Assembly: GCF_001428745.1 (NCBI RefSeq)
Contig: NZ_LMIO01000003.1
Span: forward strand, 744,001-808,000
DNA length: 64,000 bases
From: Leifsonia sp. Root227
GTDB lineage: Bacteria; Actinomycetota; Actinomycetes; Actinomycetales; Microbacteriaceae
Direction of reading: 5' to 3'
Shown here: piece by piece, positions 9,151-19,946 of the stretch
Layout of the letters: every line of letters begins with the position of its first letter
How positions within the stretch are numbered: position 1 is the first letter of the stretch
Made by a program: the position numbers and the translations under genes
The notes under the pieces: generated by a model
Seen by the model: the letters and a program-made list of their open reading frames with translations, nothing else
Database searches by the model: none
Told to the model about the DNA's origin: nothing

Positions 9151-10488
9151 GTGAGCGGAATCGGCACCGATAAGGCACAGGCGGGCAGCGCTGTTCCCGC
9201 CCGCACCGAAGCGGCGACCGCTTCGCTGAGCTACCCGGGTGGCACGGCCGAGTTCCCGATCCTGTCCAGCGTCTCCGGTGCGTCGAGCATCGACTTCTCC
9301 ACGCTGACCAAGCAGACCGGCCTCACCAGCCTCGACTACGGCTTCGTGAACACGTCGGCCACACGGTCGGCCATCACCTACATCGACGGCGACGCCGGCA
9401 TCCTGCGCTACCGCGGGTATCCGATCGAGCAGGTCGCGCAGAACTCCACGTTCCTCGAGGTCGCCTGGCTCCTCATCTACGGCGAGCTTCCGAGCGCCAG
9501 CGAGCTGGCCGAGTTCGACGAGCGCATCCGCCGCCACACGCTGCTGCACGAAGACCTGCGCCGCTTCTTCTCCGCCCTCCCGCACGACGCGCACCCGATG
9601 TCCGTGCTGTCGAGCGCCGTCTCGGCGCTGTCCACGTTCTACCAGGACTCGCTCAGCGTGCACGACCCTGAGCAGATCGAGCTCTCGACCATCCGCCTGC
9701 TGGCCAAGCTGCCGGTGATCGCGGCGTACGCGCACAAGAAGAGCCTCGGCCAGGCGTTCCTCTACCCGGACAACTCGCTGAGCTTCGTCGACAACTTCCT
9801 GCGCCTCAACTTCGGCACGATGGCGGAGCCGTACGAGGTGAACCCGGTGCTGTCGAAGGCGCTGGAGCGTCTGCTGATCCTGCACGAGGACCACGAGCAG
9901 AACGCATCCACCTCGACGGTCCGCCTGGTCGGCTCGACGCAGGCCAACCTGTTCGCGTCGGTCTCTGCGGGCATCAACGCGCTGTACGGCCCGCTGCACG
10001 GCGGTGCCAACGAGGCCGTCCTCGACATGCTCGCCGGCATCCGCGACTCCGGCGAGAGCGTGCAGAAGTTCGTCGAGCGCGTGAAGAACAAAGAAGAGGG
10101 CGTGAAGCTGATGGGCTTCGGGCACCGCGTCTACAAGAACTTCGACCCGCGCGCCCGCCTGGTGAAGGAGTCGGCGGACGAGGTGCTCACCGCTCTCGGC
10201 GTCCACGACCCGCTGCTCGACATCGCGAAGGAGCTGGAAGAGGTCGCCCTGGCCGACCAGTACTTCATCGACCGCAAGCTCTACCCGAACGTGGACTTCT
10301 ACACCGGCGTCATCTACAAGGCGATGGGCTTCCCGACCAGGATGTTCACCGTCCTGTTCGCGATGGGCAGGCTTCCCGGCTGGATCGCCCACTGGCGCGA
10401 GATGAACAGCGACCCCGCCACGAAGATCGGCCGCCCGCAGCAGCTGTACACGGGTTCCGCCGAGCGCAGCTGGCCCACCGGCCGCTGA
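9151..10488 (+). CDS. gltA: Citrate synthase
   Basis: First enzyme of the citric acid cycle: oxaloacetate plus acetyl-CoA to citrate. The 445-residue protein carries the catalytic triad: His in GPLHGGANE (about 283), His in MGFGHRVY (about 325) and Asp in VDFYTG (about 382). GTG start with TGGAGG seven bases upstream. The first 40 residues are a variable, Ala-rich leader. The 124 bases before it hold a possible -10 (TAGGCT at 9076-9081) and no gene. It is convergent with the acylase gene, only about 20 bases apart. Confidence 0.96.
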   Translation: MSGIGTDKAQAGSAVPARTEAATASLSYPGGTAEFPILSSVSGASSIDFSTLTKQTGLTSLDYGFVNTSATRSAITYIDGDAGILRYRGYPIEQVAQNSTFLEVAWLLIYGELPSASELAEFDERIRRHTLLHEDLRRFFSALPHDAHPMSVLSSAVSALSTFYQDSLSVHDPEQIELSTIRLLAKLPVIAAYAHKKSLGQAFLYPDNSLSFVDNFLRLNFGTMAEPYEVNPVLSKALERLLILHEDHEQNASTSTVRLVGSTQANLFASVSAGINALYGPLHGGANEAVLDMLAGIRDSGESVQKFVERVKNKEEGVKLMGFGHRVYKNFDPRARLVKESADEVLTALGVHDPLLDIAKELEEVALADQYFIDRKLYPNVDFYTGVIYKAMGFPTRMFTVLFAMGRLPGWIAHWREMNSDPATKIGRPQQLYTGSAERSWPTGR

Positions 10489-10510
10489 CCGTCGCTCCCG
10501 CCGCTCTCGC

Positions 10511-13219
10511 TTAGTGCGCGGGGCGGAGCGTGAGGGTCTGGTCGGCCGCTGCGGCGATGGCGGTGCGCGAGAATGGCCACGGACGCGTCTGATTGTGCTG
10601 CCAGAGCGGTGTCTGGTCCGTGTAGTGCGGACTGAACGCGTGACCGGAGGCACCGGTGAGATTGATCCAGGTGCTCTTGTCGAAGTCGCTCAGGTCGATC
10701 ACTTGCCGCATGGACGGCACCCAGTCCACCTGATAGCCGACGGAAGCGTCCCAGCCCACCGCATCCACCACGCTTGAGCTGCCGCCGACCGGGTACGGTC
10801 CGCGGTTGAACAGCCACTCGATCGGGGCGACCCCCGACTCGCCGAAGCTCGCGTTGGTGAGCTCGATGGTGTGGATGCGGTCCCAGCGCCAGGTGGTCTG
10901 GTCGCCGCCCATGAGCCGTCCCGCCTCGGTCCAGGCCTTGTCGGCGACCACCTCGAACATCGTGTCCCTGTCGCTTGTACCGAGCTTTGAGTCCACCCAC
11001 CAGGACGAGTTCTGGTCTTTCACGAGTTTCTGCACCACCGCGAACCACCTGTCGCCTCCCACCGGCGGCGCTGAGGCGGGGAGCTTGCGGCCGAACGCCT
11101 CCTGCAGCAGCGTGCGCCAGAACACGTTGAAGTACGCGGCGGCCGGGCTGTCGGCGTCGTCCTGGTAGTTCCACCCCGCCAGAAGCTGCGCTGCCCGGTA
11201 GACGCCGGAGGAAGGATCGGCGCTCGCCCCGAGCTCGCGGATGATCGGCACGAGGGTGGCGGCGTTCGCGTCGTACTTGTCCGCCTGGATCGACGCGTAG
11301 TCTGCGGCGGTGAGCTTCCTGCCGTCGGCGATCAGCTTCGTGAGCCTCACCTGGATCTGGTTGGCCCGGAAGCCGTACTCCCAGTCCTTGGTGATGAGCT
11401 GCGGGAAGGCCGGTCCGACCGCGGCGTTGTTGGCGGTGACGATGACGCCGCTCGGCGGGTTGTACACCGACGGCAGCTCGTCGTACGGGATGGTGCCGAC
11501 CCAGCCGTACCTGCTGGTCCAGCCGGGGACCGGCATGGTCCCGTCTCCTGAGGCGCGGATCGGAACGCTGCCGGGCGCCTGGTAGCCGATGTTGCCGTCG
11601 ACGTCCGCGTAGATGAGGTTCTGCGACGGCACCTGGAAGCTCGCGGCCGCCGCGCGGAAGCTCGCCCAGTCGGTGGCGGTGTCGAACGCGAAGATCGCCC
11701 CGGCTGTCGGCCCAGGGGTGAGCGCCGACCACTGCAGCGAGAGCTGGAAGGTCTGCGCCGGCACGCCGAGCTTGCCCGCCTGGTCTTTCGCGATGATCCC
11801 GAACCCGTCGGTGAGGTCGGTGACGATGGGACCGTGGCGGGTCGACCGCACGGTCAGCGGGACGTCTTTGCCGCCGGCGACCTTGATCGTCTCCTTTCTG
11901 ATCGTCAGCGGCACCTGGGCGCCGTCGTACTCGTAGGTGTCGCCGGTGACCTTCTCCTCGTAGAGGTCCGCGACGTCCGGCCCCAGATTGGTGAACCCCC
12001 AGGCGACGCGGTCGTTGTGCCCGATCACCACGCCGGGGAGACCGGAGAAGCTGAACCCGGCGACGTCGAACGGGCAGTCAGGCCCGACCGTGCGGCAGTG
12101 CAGCCCGATCTGATACCAGACGGACGGCATCGCCGCTCCCAAGTGCGGATCGTTCGCCAGCAGGGGCTTGCCGCTTGCCGTGTGCGCCCCGGACACCACC
12201 CAGGAGTTGGACCCGATGTCGCTTCCCGCTGGGCCGAGGAGGGTGGGCAGCGCATCCAGGCTCGTCGCCAGTTGGGCGAGCGCAGGGGCGTACGAGGCGG
12301 GCGTCGCCGGATCGTCGGCAGCAGTCGGGGAAGCAGTGTCGGCGGCAGGTGCCGCAGCGGCGTCGGCGGACGGCGTGCTGGAACTCGACCCGCCCTGCCC
12401 ATCCGCGCTCCCCGACGCGGCGGCGTCCGGCGTCGTGCGCGCAGGATCGCCGTCGCCCTCCGCCGTGATCGTGGGGTGCGTCGAGTACGGATACGCGGGA
12501 TGCAGCTCGGCGATCTGCTGGGGGGTGAGCGTGGTGGAGAGCAGCGCTCTGTCGATCTCGTCCTCGAGGTTGGAACGGAGGTCCCAGGCCATCGCCTTGA
12601 GCCAGGCCACCGAGTCGGCCGGCGTCCACTTCTCCGGTTTGTAGCCGGGGTTCTGCAGGCCGAGCACCGCGTATTCGAGCGAGAGCTCGGCTCCGGAGTG
12701 CCTGGCGAGGTAGGCGTTCACGCCGTCCGCGTAGTCCTGGTAGTAGCGCAGCTGCGTCTTGTCGAGCAGCCTCACCTCCTGCTCGGCGACGGTGCGCCAG
12801 CCGAGGGTGCGGATGAACGTGTCCGTCGGCACCTGGCTCGCTCCGAACATCTCCGACAGCCGCCCTGCCGTGACGTGGCGGCGGAAGTCCATCTCCCAGA
12901 AGCGGTCCTGCGCGTGCACGTAGCCCTGCGCGCGGAACAGGTCGTCGGCCGTCGACGCCTCGATCTGCGGAATCCCCGCGTCGTCCCTGTACACCGTCAC
13001 GGCGGACGACAGCCCTGGCACGTCGAGCGTGCCGGAGGTCTGCGGGAACGACCGCACCACGGTCCAGACACCGACGCCGCCAGCGATCACGACCAGGACG
13101 AGCAGCACGGCGACCACGATGCCGATGACCCGCAGCACGCGGTGGTGTCGTCGTAGTCGGGGGGTGTCGTCGCCCACGCCAGTCCTTCCGGTGGTTGGTG
13201 TCCTGCGACTGTAACGCAT
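10511..13219 (-). CDS. Membrane-anchored penicillin acylase family protein
   Basis: N-terminal-nucleophile hydrolase of the penicillin amidase (S45) family, 902 residues. A basic N-terminus and one hydrophobic segment (about 29-50) should anchor it facing outside. The precursor would self-cleave before Ser337 in GSNSWVVSG, making alpha and beta chains with Ser337 as nucleophile. Just before this lies a linker of about 55 residues rich in Ala, Ser, Pro and Asp (255-310), longer than the usual spacer peptide. Natural substrates may be acyl-homoserine lactones, beta-lactams or other N-acyl compounds; sequence alone does not decide. Single gene, convergent with gltA. Confidence 0.9.
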   Translation of the reverse strand: MRYSRRTPTTGRTGVGDDTPRLRRHHRVLRVIGIVVAVLLVLVVIAGGVGVWTVVRSFPQTSGTLDVPGLSSAVTVYRDDAGIPQIEASTADDLFRAQGYVHAQDRFWEMDFRRHVTAGRLSEMFGASQVPTDTFIRTLGWRTVAEQEVRLLDKTQLRYYQDYADGVNAYLARHSGAELSLEYAVLGLQNPGYKPEKWTPADSVAWLKAMAWDLRSNLEDEIDRALLSTTLTPQQIAELHPAYPYSTHPTITAEGDGDPARTTPDAAASGSADGQGGSSSSTPSADAAAAPAADTASPTAADDPATPASYAPALAQLATSLDALPTLLGPAGSDIGSNSWVVSGAHTASGKPLLANDPHLGAAMPSVWYQIGLHCRTVGPDCPFDVAGFSFSGLPGVVIGHNDRVAWGFTNLGPDVADLYEEKVTGDTYEYDGAQVPLTIRKETIKVAGGKDVPLTVRSTRHGPIVTDLTDGFGIIAKDQAGKLGVPAQTFQLSLQWSALTPGPTAGAIFAFDTATDWASFRAAAASFQVPSQNLIYADVDGNIGYQAPGSVPIRASGDGTMPVPGWTSRYGWVGTIPYDELPSVYNPPSGVIVTANNAAVGPAFPQLITKDWEYGFRANQIQVRLTKLIADGRKLTAADYASIQADKYDANAATLVPIIRELGASADPSSGVYRAAQLLAGWNYQDDADSPAAAYFNVFWRTLLQEAFGRKLPASAPPVGGDRWFAVVQKLVKDQNSSWWVDSKLGTSDRDTMFEVVADKAWTEAGRLMGGDQTTWRWDRIHTIELTNASFGESGVAPIEWLFNRGPYPVGGSSSVVDAVGWDASVGYQVDWVPSMRQVIDLSDFDKSTWINLTGASGHAFSPHYTDQTPLWQHNQTRPWPFSRTAIAAAADQTLTLRPAH

Positions 13220-13251
13220 GGCGGTGACGCCCAGAATGCCCGCGCGAGAAC

Positions 13252-13260
13252 TGTGGATAA
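13252..13260 (-). promoter_or_regulatory. Perfect DnaA box upstream of the acylase gene
   Basis: TTATCCACA on the minus strand (TGTGGATAA as written) lies in the short gap between the acylase gene and the convergently spaced TetR gene end. It is a single site, so an origin is not implied. Confidence 0.4.
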
Positions 13261-13291
13261 GTCCCGCTGTGGATGCTGGGAGCGACGATCG

Positions 13292-13918
13292 TCAGTGCGC
13301 GTTGAGCCCCGCCCAGGCCATCCGCTCCAGCACCGGCCGCACGGTCGCGGCGTCCACACTCGCCCCGCCGACACGCGCCGTGTGCGGGGTGGAGTTGATG
13401 AGTCCGAACGCCGCTTGCACCCGCATCCGGAGCTCGTCGGGGGAGAGGGAGGGGTGCAGGCGGCCGAGCACGCGCATCCACAGGTCGATGTACTGGCGTT
13501 GCAGTCGGCGGACCGCCCGGCGCTCGTCGCCGGGAAGGGCGTCGAGATCGCGGTCCTGCACGCGGATCGTGTCCGGTTCGGAGACGGCGAAGTCGACGTG
13601 GAAGACGATCAGGGCGCGCAGGGCGCTCGCCGGGTCGTCAGCCGCGTCCTCGACGCGCGTGCCGCCCTCCAGCAGGCGCTCGCTGACGCCGACCAGGAGC
13701 GCGGCGAGCACGGCCTGCTTGGAGGAGAAGTGCCGGTACACCGCCGGGCCGCTCACTCCTGCTGCCGAGCCGAGGTCTTCGATCGAGACCCCGTTGAAGC
13801 CGCGCTCGGAGAACAGGGTCGCCGCAGCGCCGAGCAGGGCGGCGCGCCTGTCCGCTTTCGCCTGGCTGCGCTGGGTGGGTCGCCCAGCGTCCTGGGTGCT
13901 TGCTGCGAGTTCGGTCAT
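13292..13918 (-). CDS. TetR-family repressor of the leucine/isovalerate catabolic operon
   Basis: A 208-residue TetR-type regulator. The N-terminal helix-turn-helix spans about residues 26-72 (LFSERGFNGVSIEDLGSAAG and the recognition helix SGPAVYRHFSS). The C-terminal ligand domain is variable. It is divergent from the carboxylase-dehydrogenase-transferase operon, and the shared gap holds two GTTARTGAMCACTAAC sites, so it most likely represses that operon and itself. By analogy with LiuR/AtuR-like and M. tuberculosis Rv2506-type regulators, the inducer may be an acyl-CoA of the pathway; that is inference. Confidence 0.88.
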   Translation of the reverse strand: MTELAASTQDAGRPTQRSQAKADRRAALLGAAATLFSERGFNGVSIEDLGSAAGVSGPAVYRHFSSKQAVLAALLVGVSERLLEGGTRVEDAADDPASALRALIVFHVDFAVSEPDTIRVQDRDLDALPGDERRAVRRLQRQYIDLWMRVLGRLHPSLSPDELRMRVQAAFGLINSTPHTARVGGASVDAATVRPVLERMAWAGLNAH

Positions 13919-13946
13919 GGCGTTCTTCCGGGTGCTGGACTTTTGA

Positions 13947-13962
13947 GTTAATGAACACTAAC
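13947..13962. promoter_or_regulatory. TetR operator site 1
   Basis: GTTAATGAACACTAAC: arms of seven bases around a two-base centre, one mismatch from perfect symmetry. It lies in the divergent gap, 26 bases before the second site. Confidence 0.7.
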
Positions 13963-13972
13963 CTAAATTCGA

Positions 13973-13988
13973 GTTAGTGACCACTAAC
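13973..13988. promoter_or_regulatory. TetR operator site 2
   Basis: GTTAGTGACCACTAAC is a perfect 7-2-7 palindrome, 26 bp (about two and a half helical turns) from site 1. The pair is the likely binding site of the divergent TetR protein controlling the carboxylase operon. Confidence 0.75.
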
Positions 13989-14040
13989 CGAATGGTCCAC
14001 CAGACCGACTGTCGACGACGACGAAGAGCGAGACGCGAAC

Positions 14041-15648
14041 ATGCCAACGCTGACCAGCGCCACCAGCGCGACGGACACCGGGTACGAGCAGAACGAGGCC
14101 GCCCAGCGCGCCCTCGTGTCCGAGCTCCGCCAGCGCCTCGCCACCGCAGCCGCCGGAGGGCCGGAGCGTTCCCGTCAGCGGCACGTCGCCCGCGGCAAGC
14201 TCCTCCCGCGCGAACGCATCGACGCCCTTCTCGACGACGGCAGCCCGTTCCTGGAGATCGCACCGCTCGCCGCGACCGGGATGTACGACGACGAGTCCCC
14301 GGCGGCCGGCGTGATCGCCGGCATCGGCCTGGTGCACGGACGCCACGTGCTCGTCATCTCCAACGACGCAACGGTCAAGGGCGGCACCTACTACCCGATG
14401 ACGGTCAAGAAGCACCTCAGGGCGCAGGAGATCGCGCTGGAGAACAAGCTCCCGTGTATCTACCTGGTCGACTCCGGCGGCGCGTACCTGCCGATGCAGG
14501 ACGAGGTCTTCCCCGACCGCGACCACTTCGGCCGCATCTTCTACAACCAGGCCAGGCTGTCGGCGGCGAAGGTGCCGCAGATCGCCGCGGTGCTCGGCTC
14601 CTGCACCGCCGGGGGCGCGTACGTGCCGGCGATGAGCGACGAGACCGTGATCGTGCGCAACCAGGGCACGATCTTCCTCGGCGGTCCTCCACTGGTGAAG
14701 GCGGCGATCGGGGAGGTGGTCACGGCGGAGGAACTCGGCGGTGGCGACCTGCACGCGAAGACCTCCGGCGTCGTCGACCACCTCGCGGAGGACGACAGGC
14801 ACGCCCTGCAGATCGTGCGCGACATCGTCGCGACGCTGCCGGAAGCAGCCCAGCCGGTGTGGGAGGTGCATCCCACCGTCGAGCCCGTCGCCGACCCAGC
14901 AGAGCTCTACGGCGTCGTCCCCACCGACGTGCAGGCGCCGTACGACGTTCGCGAGGTCATCGCACGCCTGGTGGACGGCAGCGAGCTGCACGAGTTCAAG
15001 AAGGAGTACGGCACGACGCTGGTCACCGGCTTCGCGCGCATCCACGGGCATCCGGTGGGCATCGTCGCGAACAACGGCGTGCTGTTCAGCGAGTCCGCGC
15101 TGAAGGGCGCGCACTTCATCGAGCTGTGCGATCAGCGCGGCATCCCGCTGCTGTTCCTGCAGAACATCTCCGGGTTCATGGTCGGCCGCGACTACGAGGC
15201 CGGCGGCATCGCGAAGAACGGCGCCAAGATGGTCACTGCCGTCGCCACCGCCAGGGTGCCGAAGCTCACGGTCGTGATCGGCGGATCGTTCGGCGCGGGC
15301 AACTACTCGATGTGCGGCCGCGCGTACTCGCCGCGATTCCTCTGGATGTGGCCGGCCGCGCGCATCTCGGTGATGGGAGGCGCTCAGGCGTCCTCGGTGC
15401 TCGCGACGGTCAAGCGCGAGCAGCTCGAAGGCAGGGGCGAGGAGTGGTCGGCGGAAGCGGAGGCCGAGTTCAAGGCCCCGATCGCGGAGCAATACGAGCA
15501 GCAGGGCAGCCCGTACTACTCCACCGCACGGCTGTGGGACGACGGAGTCATCGACCCTGCCGACACCCGCACGATCCTCGGCCTCGCCCTCGACGTCTGC
15601 TCCCGCGCCCCCCTCCCCGACACGGCCTTCGGCCTCTTCCGGATGTGA
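14041..15648 (+). CDS. mccB: Methylcrotonyl-CoA carboxylase carboxyltransferase subunit (AccD1-like)
   Basis: Beta (carboxyltransferase) subunit of a biotin-dependent acyl-CoA carboxylase, 535 residues, the usual MccB length. It has the two crotonase-like carboxyltransferase halves: the N-half with [14 protein letters not shown] and the C-half with [19 protein letters not shown]. With the biotin subunit encoded next door it should carboxylate 3-methylcrotonyl-CoA in leucine breakdown. Gene order matches the M. tuberculosis accD1-accA1 block. First gene of the operon, behind two TetR operators. A propionyl- or geranyl-CoA carboxylase role is possible but less likely from context. Confidence 0.9.
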   Translation: MPTLTSATSATDTGYEQNEAAQRALVSELRQRLATAAAGGPERSRQRHVARGKLLPRERIDALLDDGSPFLEIAPLAATGMYDDESPAAGVIAGIGLVHGRHVLVISNDATVKGGTYYPMTVKKHLRAQEIALENKLPCIYLVDSGGAYLPMQDEVFPDRDHFGRIFYNQARLSAAKVPQIAAVLGSCTAGGAYVPAMSDETVIVRNQGTIFLGGPPLVKAAIGEVVTAEELGGGDLHAKTSGVVDHLAEDDRHALQIVRDIVATLPEAAQPVWEVHPTVEPVADPAELYGVVPTDVQAPYDVREVIARLVDGSELHEFKKEYGTTLVTGFARIHGHPVGIVANNGVLFSESALKGAHFIELCDQRGIPLLFLQNISGFMVGRDYEAGGIAKNGAKMVTAVATARVPKLTVVIGGSFGAGNYSMCGRAYSPRFLWMWPAARISVMGGAQASSVLATVKREQLEGRGEEWSAEAEAEFKAPIAEQYEQQGSPYYSTARLWDDGVIDPADTRTILGLALDVCSRAPLPDTAFGLFRM

Positions 15649-15653
15649 TCGCG

Positions 15654-17843
15654 ATGTCCTCCCACTCCTTCTCGTCGCAGACGACCGCTGCTCCGTTCGA
15701 CACCGTGCTCGTCGCCAACCGCGGCGAGATCGCCTGCCGGGTGATCCGCACGCTGCGCCGCCTCGGCATCCGCTCGGTGGCCGTGTTCAGCGACGCCGAC
15801 CTGGATGCGCCGCACGTCGCCCTCGCGGACGTCGCCGTGCGCATCGGCCCCGCCCCGGCCGCCCACAGCTACCTCGATATCGCAGCCATCGTGGCCGCCG
15901 CACGCGCCACAGAAGCGCAGGCAGTGCATCCCGGCTACGGCTTCCTCTCCGAGAACGCCGACTTCGCGGCCGCCTGCGAGGACGCCGGCATCGTCTTCGT
16001 CGGGCCAGGCGTTCACGCACTGCACGTGATGGGCGACAAGATCGCGGCGAAACGGGAAGTCGAGGAGCACGGCGTTCCGACCATTCCCGGCATCGCACGT
16101 CCTGGCCTCAGTGACGACGACCTGATCGCCGCAGCCGCCGACATCGGCTTCCCTGTGCTTGTGAAGCCGTCCGCCGGTGGAGGGGGCAAGGGGATGCAGT
16201 CGGTGCGCTCCGCAGCGGAACTGCCGGATGCGCTCGCCGCAGCCAGGCGGGTCGCGGCGAGCGCGTTCGGCGACGACACCCTGTTCCTCGAGCGTCTGGT
16301 GGACACGCCCAGGCACATCGAGGTGCAGGTGCTTGCCGATCGGCACGGGGCGGTCGTGCACCTGGGGGAGCGCGAGTGCTCTCTGCAGCGCCGCCACCAG
16401 AAGGTCATCGAGGAGGCGCCGTCGCCCCTGCTCGACGCTGCGACACGGGCGCGGATCGGCGAAGCGGCCTGCGCCGTCGCCGCGAGCGTCGACTACGTCG
16501 GGGCGGGGACGGTCGAGTTCCTGGTCTCCGACGCGGCGCCTGACGAGTTCTTCTTCATGGAGATGAACACCAGACTGCAGGTCGAGCATCCCGTGACAGA
16601 GCTGGTGACCGGGCTCGACCTGGTGGAGTGGCAGCTCCGCATCGCCGCGGGCGAGCCGCTCGGCTTCGCCCAGGAGGACGTGCGCCTCAGCGGGCACGCC
16701 ATCGAGGCGCGTGTCTACGCCGAGAACCCGGAGCGCGGCTTCCTGCCGAGCGACGGGCGGGTGCTGGCGTTGCACGAGGCGTCCGGCGATGGCGTGCGGG
16801 TCGACAGCGGCCTGGCCGCCGGGGTGCCCATCGTCACCGAGTACGATCCGATGCTCGCAAAGGTCATCGCCTGGGGCCCCGACCGGGTGGATGCGCTCGC
16901 CCGCCTCGACCGCGCCCTCGCCGACACGGCCATCCTCGGCGCCGTGACCAACGTGCGCTGGCTGCGCGACCTGCTCGCCGACGAAGACGTGCGCGCCGGA
17001 CGGCTCGACACCACCCTGATCGACCGCCGGTTCTCCGAGCAGGCGCCCACAGAACCGGACGAGCGCGAACTGATCGCCGCGGCGCTGCTCGCGCATCACG
17101 ACCGTCTCCGTGCGGCTCGGGATGCGGCAGGCCCGCTGTGGGCGGCACCGACCGGCTGGCGGCTCGGCGAGCACAGGGCGGCGGCGTACGACCTGGGATC
17201 GGCGATCGTGCGCGTGGCGGGCGACGCATCAGCGCTCGCCGCGGGCACGGCGCGCGTGAGCGTGGACGGTGCGGACGTTGCGGACGGTGCGGACGCCGCG
17301 GACGCCGCCACGCGCGACGCCGGCCTGCGCGTGCTGCCCCCGACCCATCACGGAGAGCCGGGCACGGTGCTCCTCACGCTCGACGGTGTTGTCACGTCCT
17401 TCCGTTTCGCGACCGACGGCGCATCCACCTGGCTTGCACGGGGCGGCGCGGCGCGCGAGCTGCGGATGCTCGGTCGTGCCGAGCGGGTCGCACGCGACCT
17501 CGCCGGGCTGGCGCGGGCGGCAGGGGCGGTCGATCCTGAGCTGCGCACGCCGATGCCGGGGACGGTCGTCGCCGTGGCTGTCGCGACCGGCGACCGCGTG
17601 GAGGCGGGCGACACCGTGGTCACGGTCGAGGCGATGAAGATGGAGCACCGTCTGGTGGCGCCGCTCGCCGGGACCGTCCACGTGCGCGTTGCGCCAGGCG
17701 ACCTCGTGAAGCTCGACCAACTCGTCGCGAGCGTGGAGTCGGACGCCGTCCCCGAATCGCAGGACTCACCCACCGCGCCGCCACCGCCCACCGGCGATGC
17801 GCGCGCATCCACAGGGCCGACACCATCGGCCGCAACCCCATGA
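15654..17843 (+). CDS. mccA: Methylcrotonyl-CoA carboxylase biotin carboxylase/biotin carrier subunit (AccA1-like)
   Basis: Alpha subunit, 729 residues: biotin carboxylase domain (ATP-grasp loop [20 protein letters not shown]), a middle linking domain, and a C-terminal biotinyl domain with the biotinylated lysine in AMKM at about residue 662. It carboxylates biotin with bicarbonate and ATP and hands it to the partner subunit. It starts 5 bases after mccB. The ATG giving MSSHSFSSQ precedes the standard [13 protein letters not shown] start of the domain. The tail after the biotin domain is a Pro/Ala/Thr-rich extension of about 35 residues, probably disordered. Confidence 0.93.
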   Translation: MSSHSFSSQTTAAPFDTVLVANRGEIACRVIRTLRRLGIRSVAVFSDADLDAPHVALADVAVRIGPAPAAHSYLDIAAIVAAARATEAQAVHPGYGFLSENADFAAACEDAGIVFVGPGVHALHVMGDKIAAKREVEEHGVPTIPGIARPGLSDDDLIAAAADIGFPVLVKPSAGGGGKGMQSVRSAAELPDALAAARRVAASAFGDDTLFLERLVDTPRHIEVQVLADRHGAVVHLGERECSLQRRHQKVIEEAPSPLLDAATRARIGEAACAVAASVDYVGAGTVEFLVSDAAPDEFFFMEMNTRLQVEHPVTELVTGLDLVEWQLRIAAGEPLGFAQEDVRLSGHAIEARVYAENPERGFLPSDGRVLALHEASGDGVRVDSGLAAGVPIVTEYDPMLAKVIAWGPDRVDALARLDRALADTAILGAVTNVRWLRDLLADEDVRAGRLDTTLIDRRFSEQAPTEPDERELIAAALLAHHDRLRAARDAAGPLWAAPTGWRLGEHRAAAYDLGSAIVRVAGDASALAAGTARVSVDGADVADGADAADAATRDAGLRVLPPTHHGEPGTVLLTLDGVVTSFRFATDGASTWLARGGAARELRMLGRAERVARDLAGLARAAGAVDPELRTPMPGTVVAVAVATGDRVEAGDTVVTVEAMKMEHRLVAPLAGTVHVRVAPGDLVKLDQLVASVESDAVPESQDSPTAPPPPTGDARASTGPTPSAATP

Positions 17844-17883
17844 CCGTCGCACCACGACGGTCCACCACGAGACAGGGAACCTC

Positions 17884-19095
17884 ATGACCATGCAGATGAC
17901 GCGAACGGAAGCAGCGGACACCGACGTCGCCGGCTTCGAGCTCACGGCGGAGCACATCCGGCTGCGCGACCAGGTGCGCGACTTCGCAGACACCGTCGTC
18001 GCCCCTGCGGCGTACGACTATGACACCCGCCGCAGTCTGCCGTACGACATCATCGCCGAGATGGGACGGATGGGCCTGTTCGGGCTGCCGTTCCCCGTCG
18101 AGTACGGCGGACAGGGCAAGGACTACCTGTCGCTCTGCCTCGCCGTCGAGCAGCTCGGCAGGGTCGACCAGTCGATCGGCGTGACTCTGGAGGCCGGCAT
18201 CGGGCTCGGCGCCATGCCGATCTTCCGCAACGGCACGGAGGAGCAGAAGCAGGAATGGCTGCCCATGCTCGCCCGCGGCGAGGCGCTCGCCGGGTTCGGT
18301 CTCACCGAGGCGGACGCGGGCTCCGACGCTGCGGGCACCAAGACGACGGCCGAGCTGCGCGACGGCGAGTGGGTCATCAACGGCTCGAAGCAGTTCATCA
18401 CCAACTCCGGCAGCGAGATCACCAAGCTCGTCACGATCACCGCGGTGACCGGCGAGCACGAGCGGGCGGACGGGTCGCTCAAGAAGGAGCTGTCCGCGAT
18501 CCTCGTGCCCGTTGGAACGCCCGGGTTCGTGCAGGAGCCGTCGTACGACAAGGTCGGCTGGCACACGTCGGACACGCATCCACTGACCCTCACGGATGTG
18601 CACGTGCCGGAGGCGAACCTGCTCGGCGAGCGCGGCCGCGGGTACGCGAACTTCGTGCAGACGCTGGACGAGGGGCGCGTCGCGTTCGCCGCGCTCTGCA
18701 CGGGAGCGGCGCAGGGCTGCCTCGACGAGGCGATCCGGTACGCGAAGAGCCGCAACGTGTTCGGCCGCCCGATCGGCGCCAACCAGTACATCGCGTTCAA
18801 GATCGCCAGGATGCAGGCCCGCGTTCACACCGCGCGGCTCGCGTACTACGACGCCTGCTTCAAGCTGATGGCCGGAAAGCCGTTCAAGATGGAGGCGTCG
18901 ATCGCCAAACTCACCTGCAGCGAGGCCGCGATGGACAACGCCCGCGACGCCACCCAGATCTTCGGTGGATACGGGTTCCTCAACGAGAACCCGGTGGCGC
19001 GTCACTACCGCGACTCCAAGATCCTCGAAATCGGCGAGGGCACCACGGAGGTCCAGCTCATGGTCATCTCGCGCGCCCTCGGTTTCAACGCGTAA
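17884..19095 (+). CDS. Acyl-CoA dehydrogenase (probable isovaleryl-CoA dehydrogenase role)
   Basis: FAD-dependent acyl-CoA dehydrogenase, 403 residues, introducing the alpha-beta double bond in an acyl-CoA. The family signature [13 protein letters not shown] and the C-terminal GGYGFLNE and IGEGTTEVQ motifs are present; Glu385 (IGEGT) occupies the MCAD-type catalytic position. True isovaleryl-CoA dehydrogenases often carry the base elsewhere and read GAGT here, so substrate range may be wider. Position after mccBA, as fadE19 sits beside accA1 in M. tuberculosis, supports leucine/isovalerate oxidation. ATG start with CAGGGA upstream. A palindrome follows before the CoA-transferase genes. Confidence 0.9.
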   Translation: MTMQMTRTEAADTDVAGFELTAEHIRLRDQVRDFADTVVAPAAYDYDTRRSLPYDIIAEMGRMGLFGLPFPVEYGGQGKDYLSLCLAVEQLGRVDQSIGVTLEAGIGLGAMPIFRNGTEEQKQEWLPMLARGEALAGFGLTEADAGSDAAGTKTTAELRDGEWVINGSKQFITNSGSEITKLVTITAVTGEHERADGSLKKELSAILVPVGTPGFVQEPSYDKVGWHTSDTHPLTLTDVHVPEANLLGERGRGYANFVQTLDEGRVAFAALCTGAAQGCLDEAIRYAKSRNVFGRPIGANQYIAFKIARMQARVHTARLAYYDACFKLMAGKPFKMEASIAKLTCSEAAMDNARDATQIFGGYGFLNENPVARHYRDSKILEIGEGTTEVQLMVISRALGFNA

Positions 19096-19102
19096 CGCAG
19101 CC

Positions 19103-19164
19103 ATCGAGCCGGGAGTTGTTCACACGACACGCCGAGTGGATGCGTGCACAACTCCGGGCTCGAT
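19103..19164. repeat. Intergenic palindrome copy 2
   Basis: Arms 19103-19123 and 19144-19164 (21 bases, two mismatches) start ATCGAGCCGGGAGTTG; the loop contains CGACACGCCGAGTG as in copy 1. It lies inside the operon, between the dehydrogenase and scoA, where it could attenuate transcription or stabilise the upstream mRNA end. Its loop also contains one copy of the octamer TGGATGCG. Confidence 0.8.
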
Positions 19165-19182
19165 CGTCAGGAAGGGAAGACA

Positions 19183-19946
19183 GTGATCGACAAGGTGGTG
19201 GCGAGCGCCGCGGAGGCGGTCGCGGACGTCGCGGACGGCAGTTCGCTCGCCGTCGGCGGGTTCGGCCTGTGCGGCATCCCGAGCGCGCTCATCCAGGCGC
19301 TGCACGAGCGCGGCACGACCGATCTCGAGGTCGTCAGCAACAACTGCGGCGTCGACGACTGGGGGCTCGGTATCCTGCTGGCCGACGGGCGCATCCGCAA
19401 GATGATCAGCTCGTATGTCGGAGAGAACAAGGAGTTCGCCCGGCAGTTCCTCTCCGGAGAGCTGGAGGTGGAGCTGACCCCGCAGGGCACCCTGGCCGAG
19501 AAGCTGCGGGCCGGCGGAGCGGGCATCCCGGCGTTCTTCACGCCGGCCGGGGTCGGCACGCAGATCGCCGAGGGCGGCCTGCCGCGCCGGTATGCGGCGG
19601 ACGGGTCGGTCGCGGTCGCCTCCGAGCCGAAGGAGGTGCGCACCTTCGACGGCGCCGACTACGTGCTGGAGCGCTCGCTGACCCCCGACTTCGCGCTCGT
19701 CCACGCGGCCAAGGGCGACCGGTACGGCAACCTCGTCTTCCACGCAGCGGCGATGAACTTCAACCCGCTCGCCGCGATGGCCGGCCGAGTCACCATCGCC
19801 GAGGTGGAGGAGCTGGTCGAGCCGGGCGACCTCGACCCAGGTACCGTGCACATCCCCGGCATCTTCGTCCAGCGAGTCGTGCACGCGCCGGATGTCGAGA
19901 AGCGCATCGAGCGCCGAACCGTCCGCCTCGACGATGGGAGCGCCCG

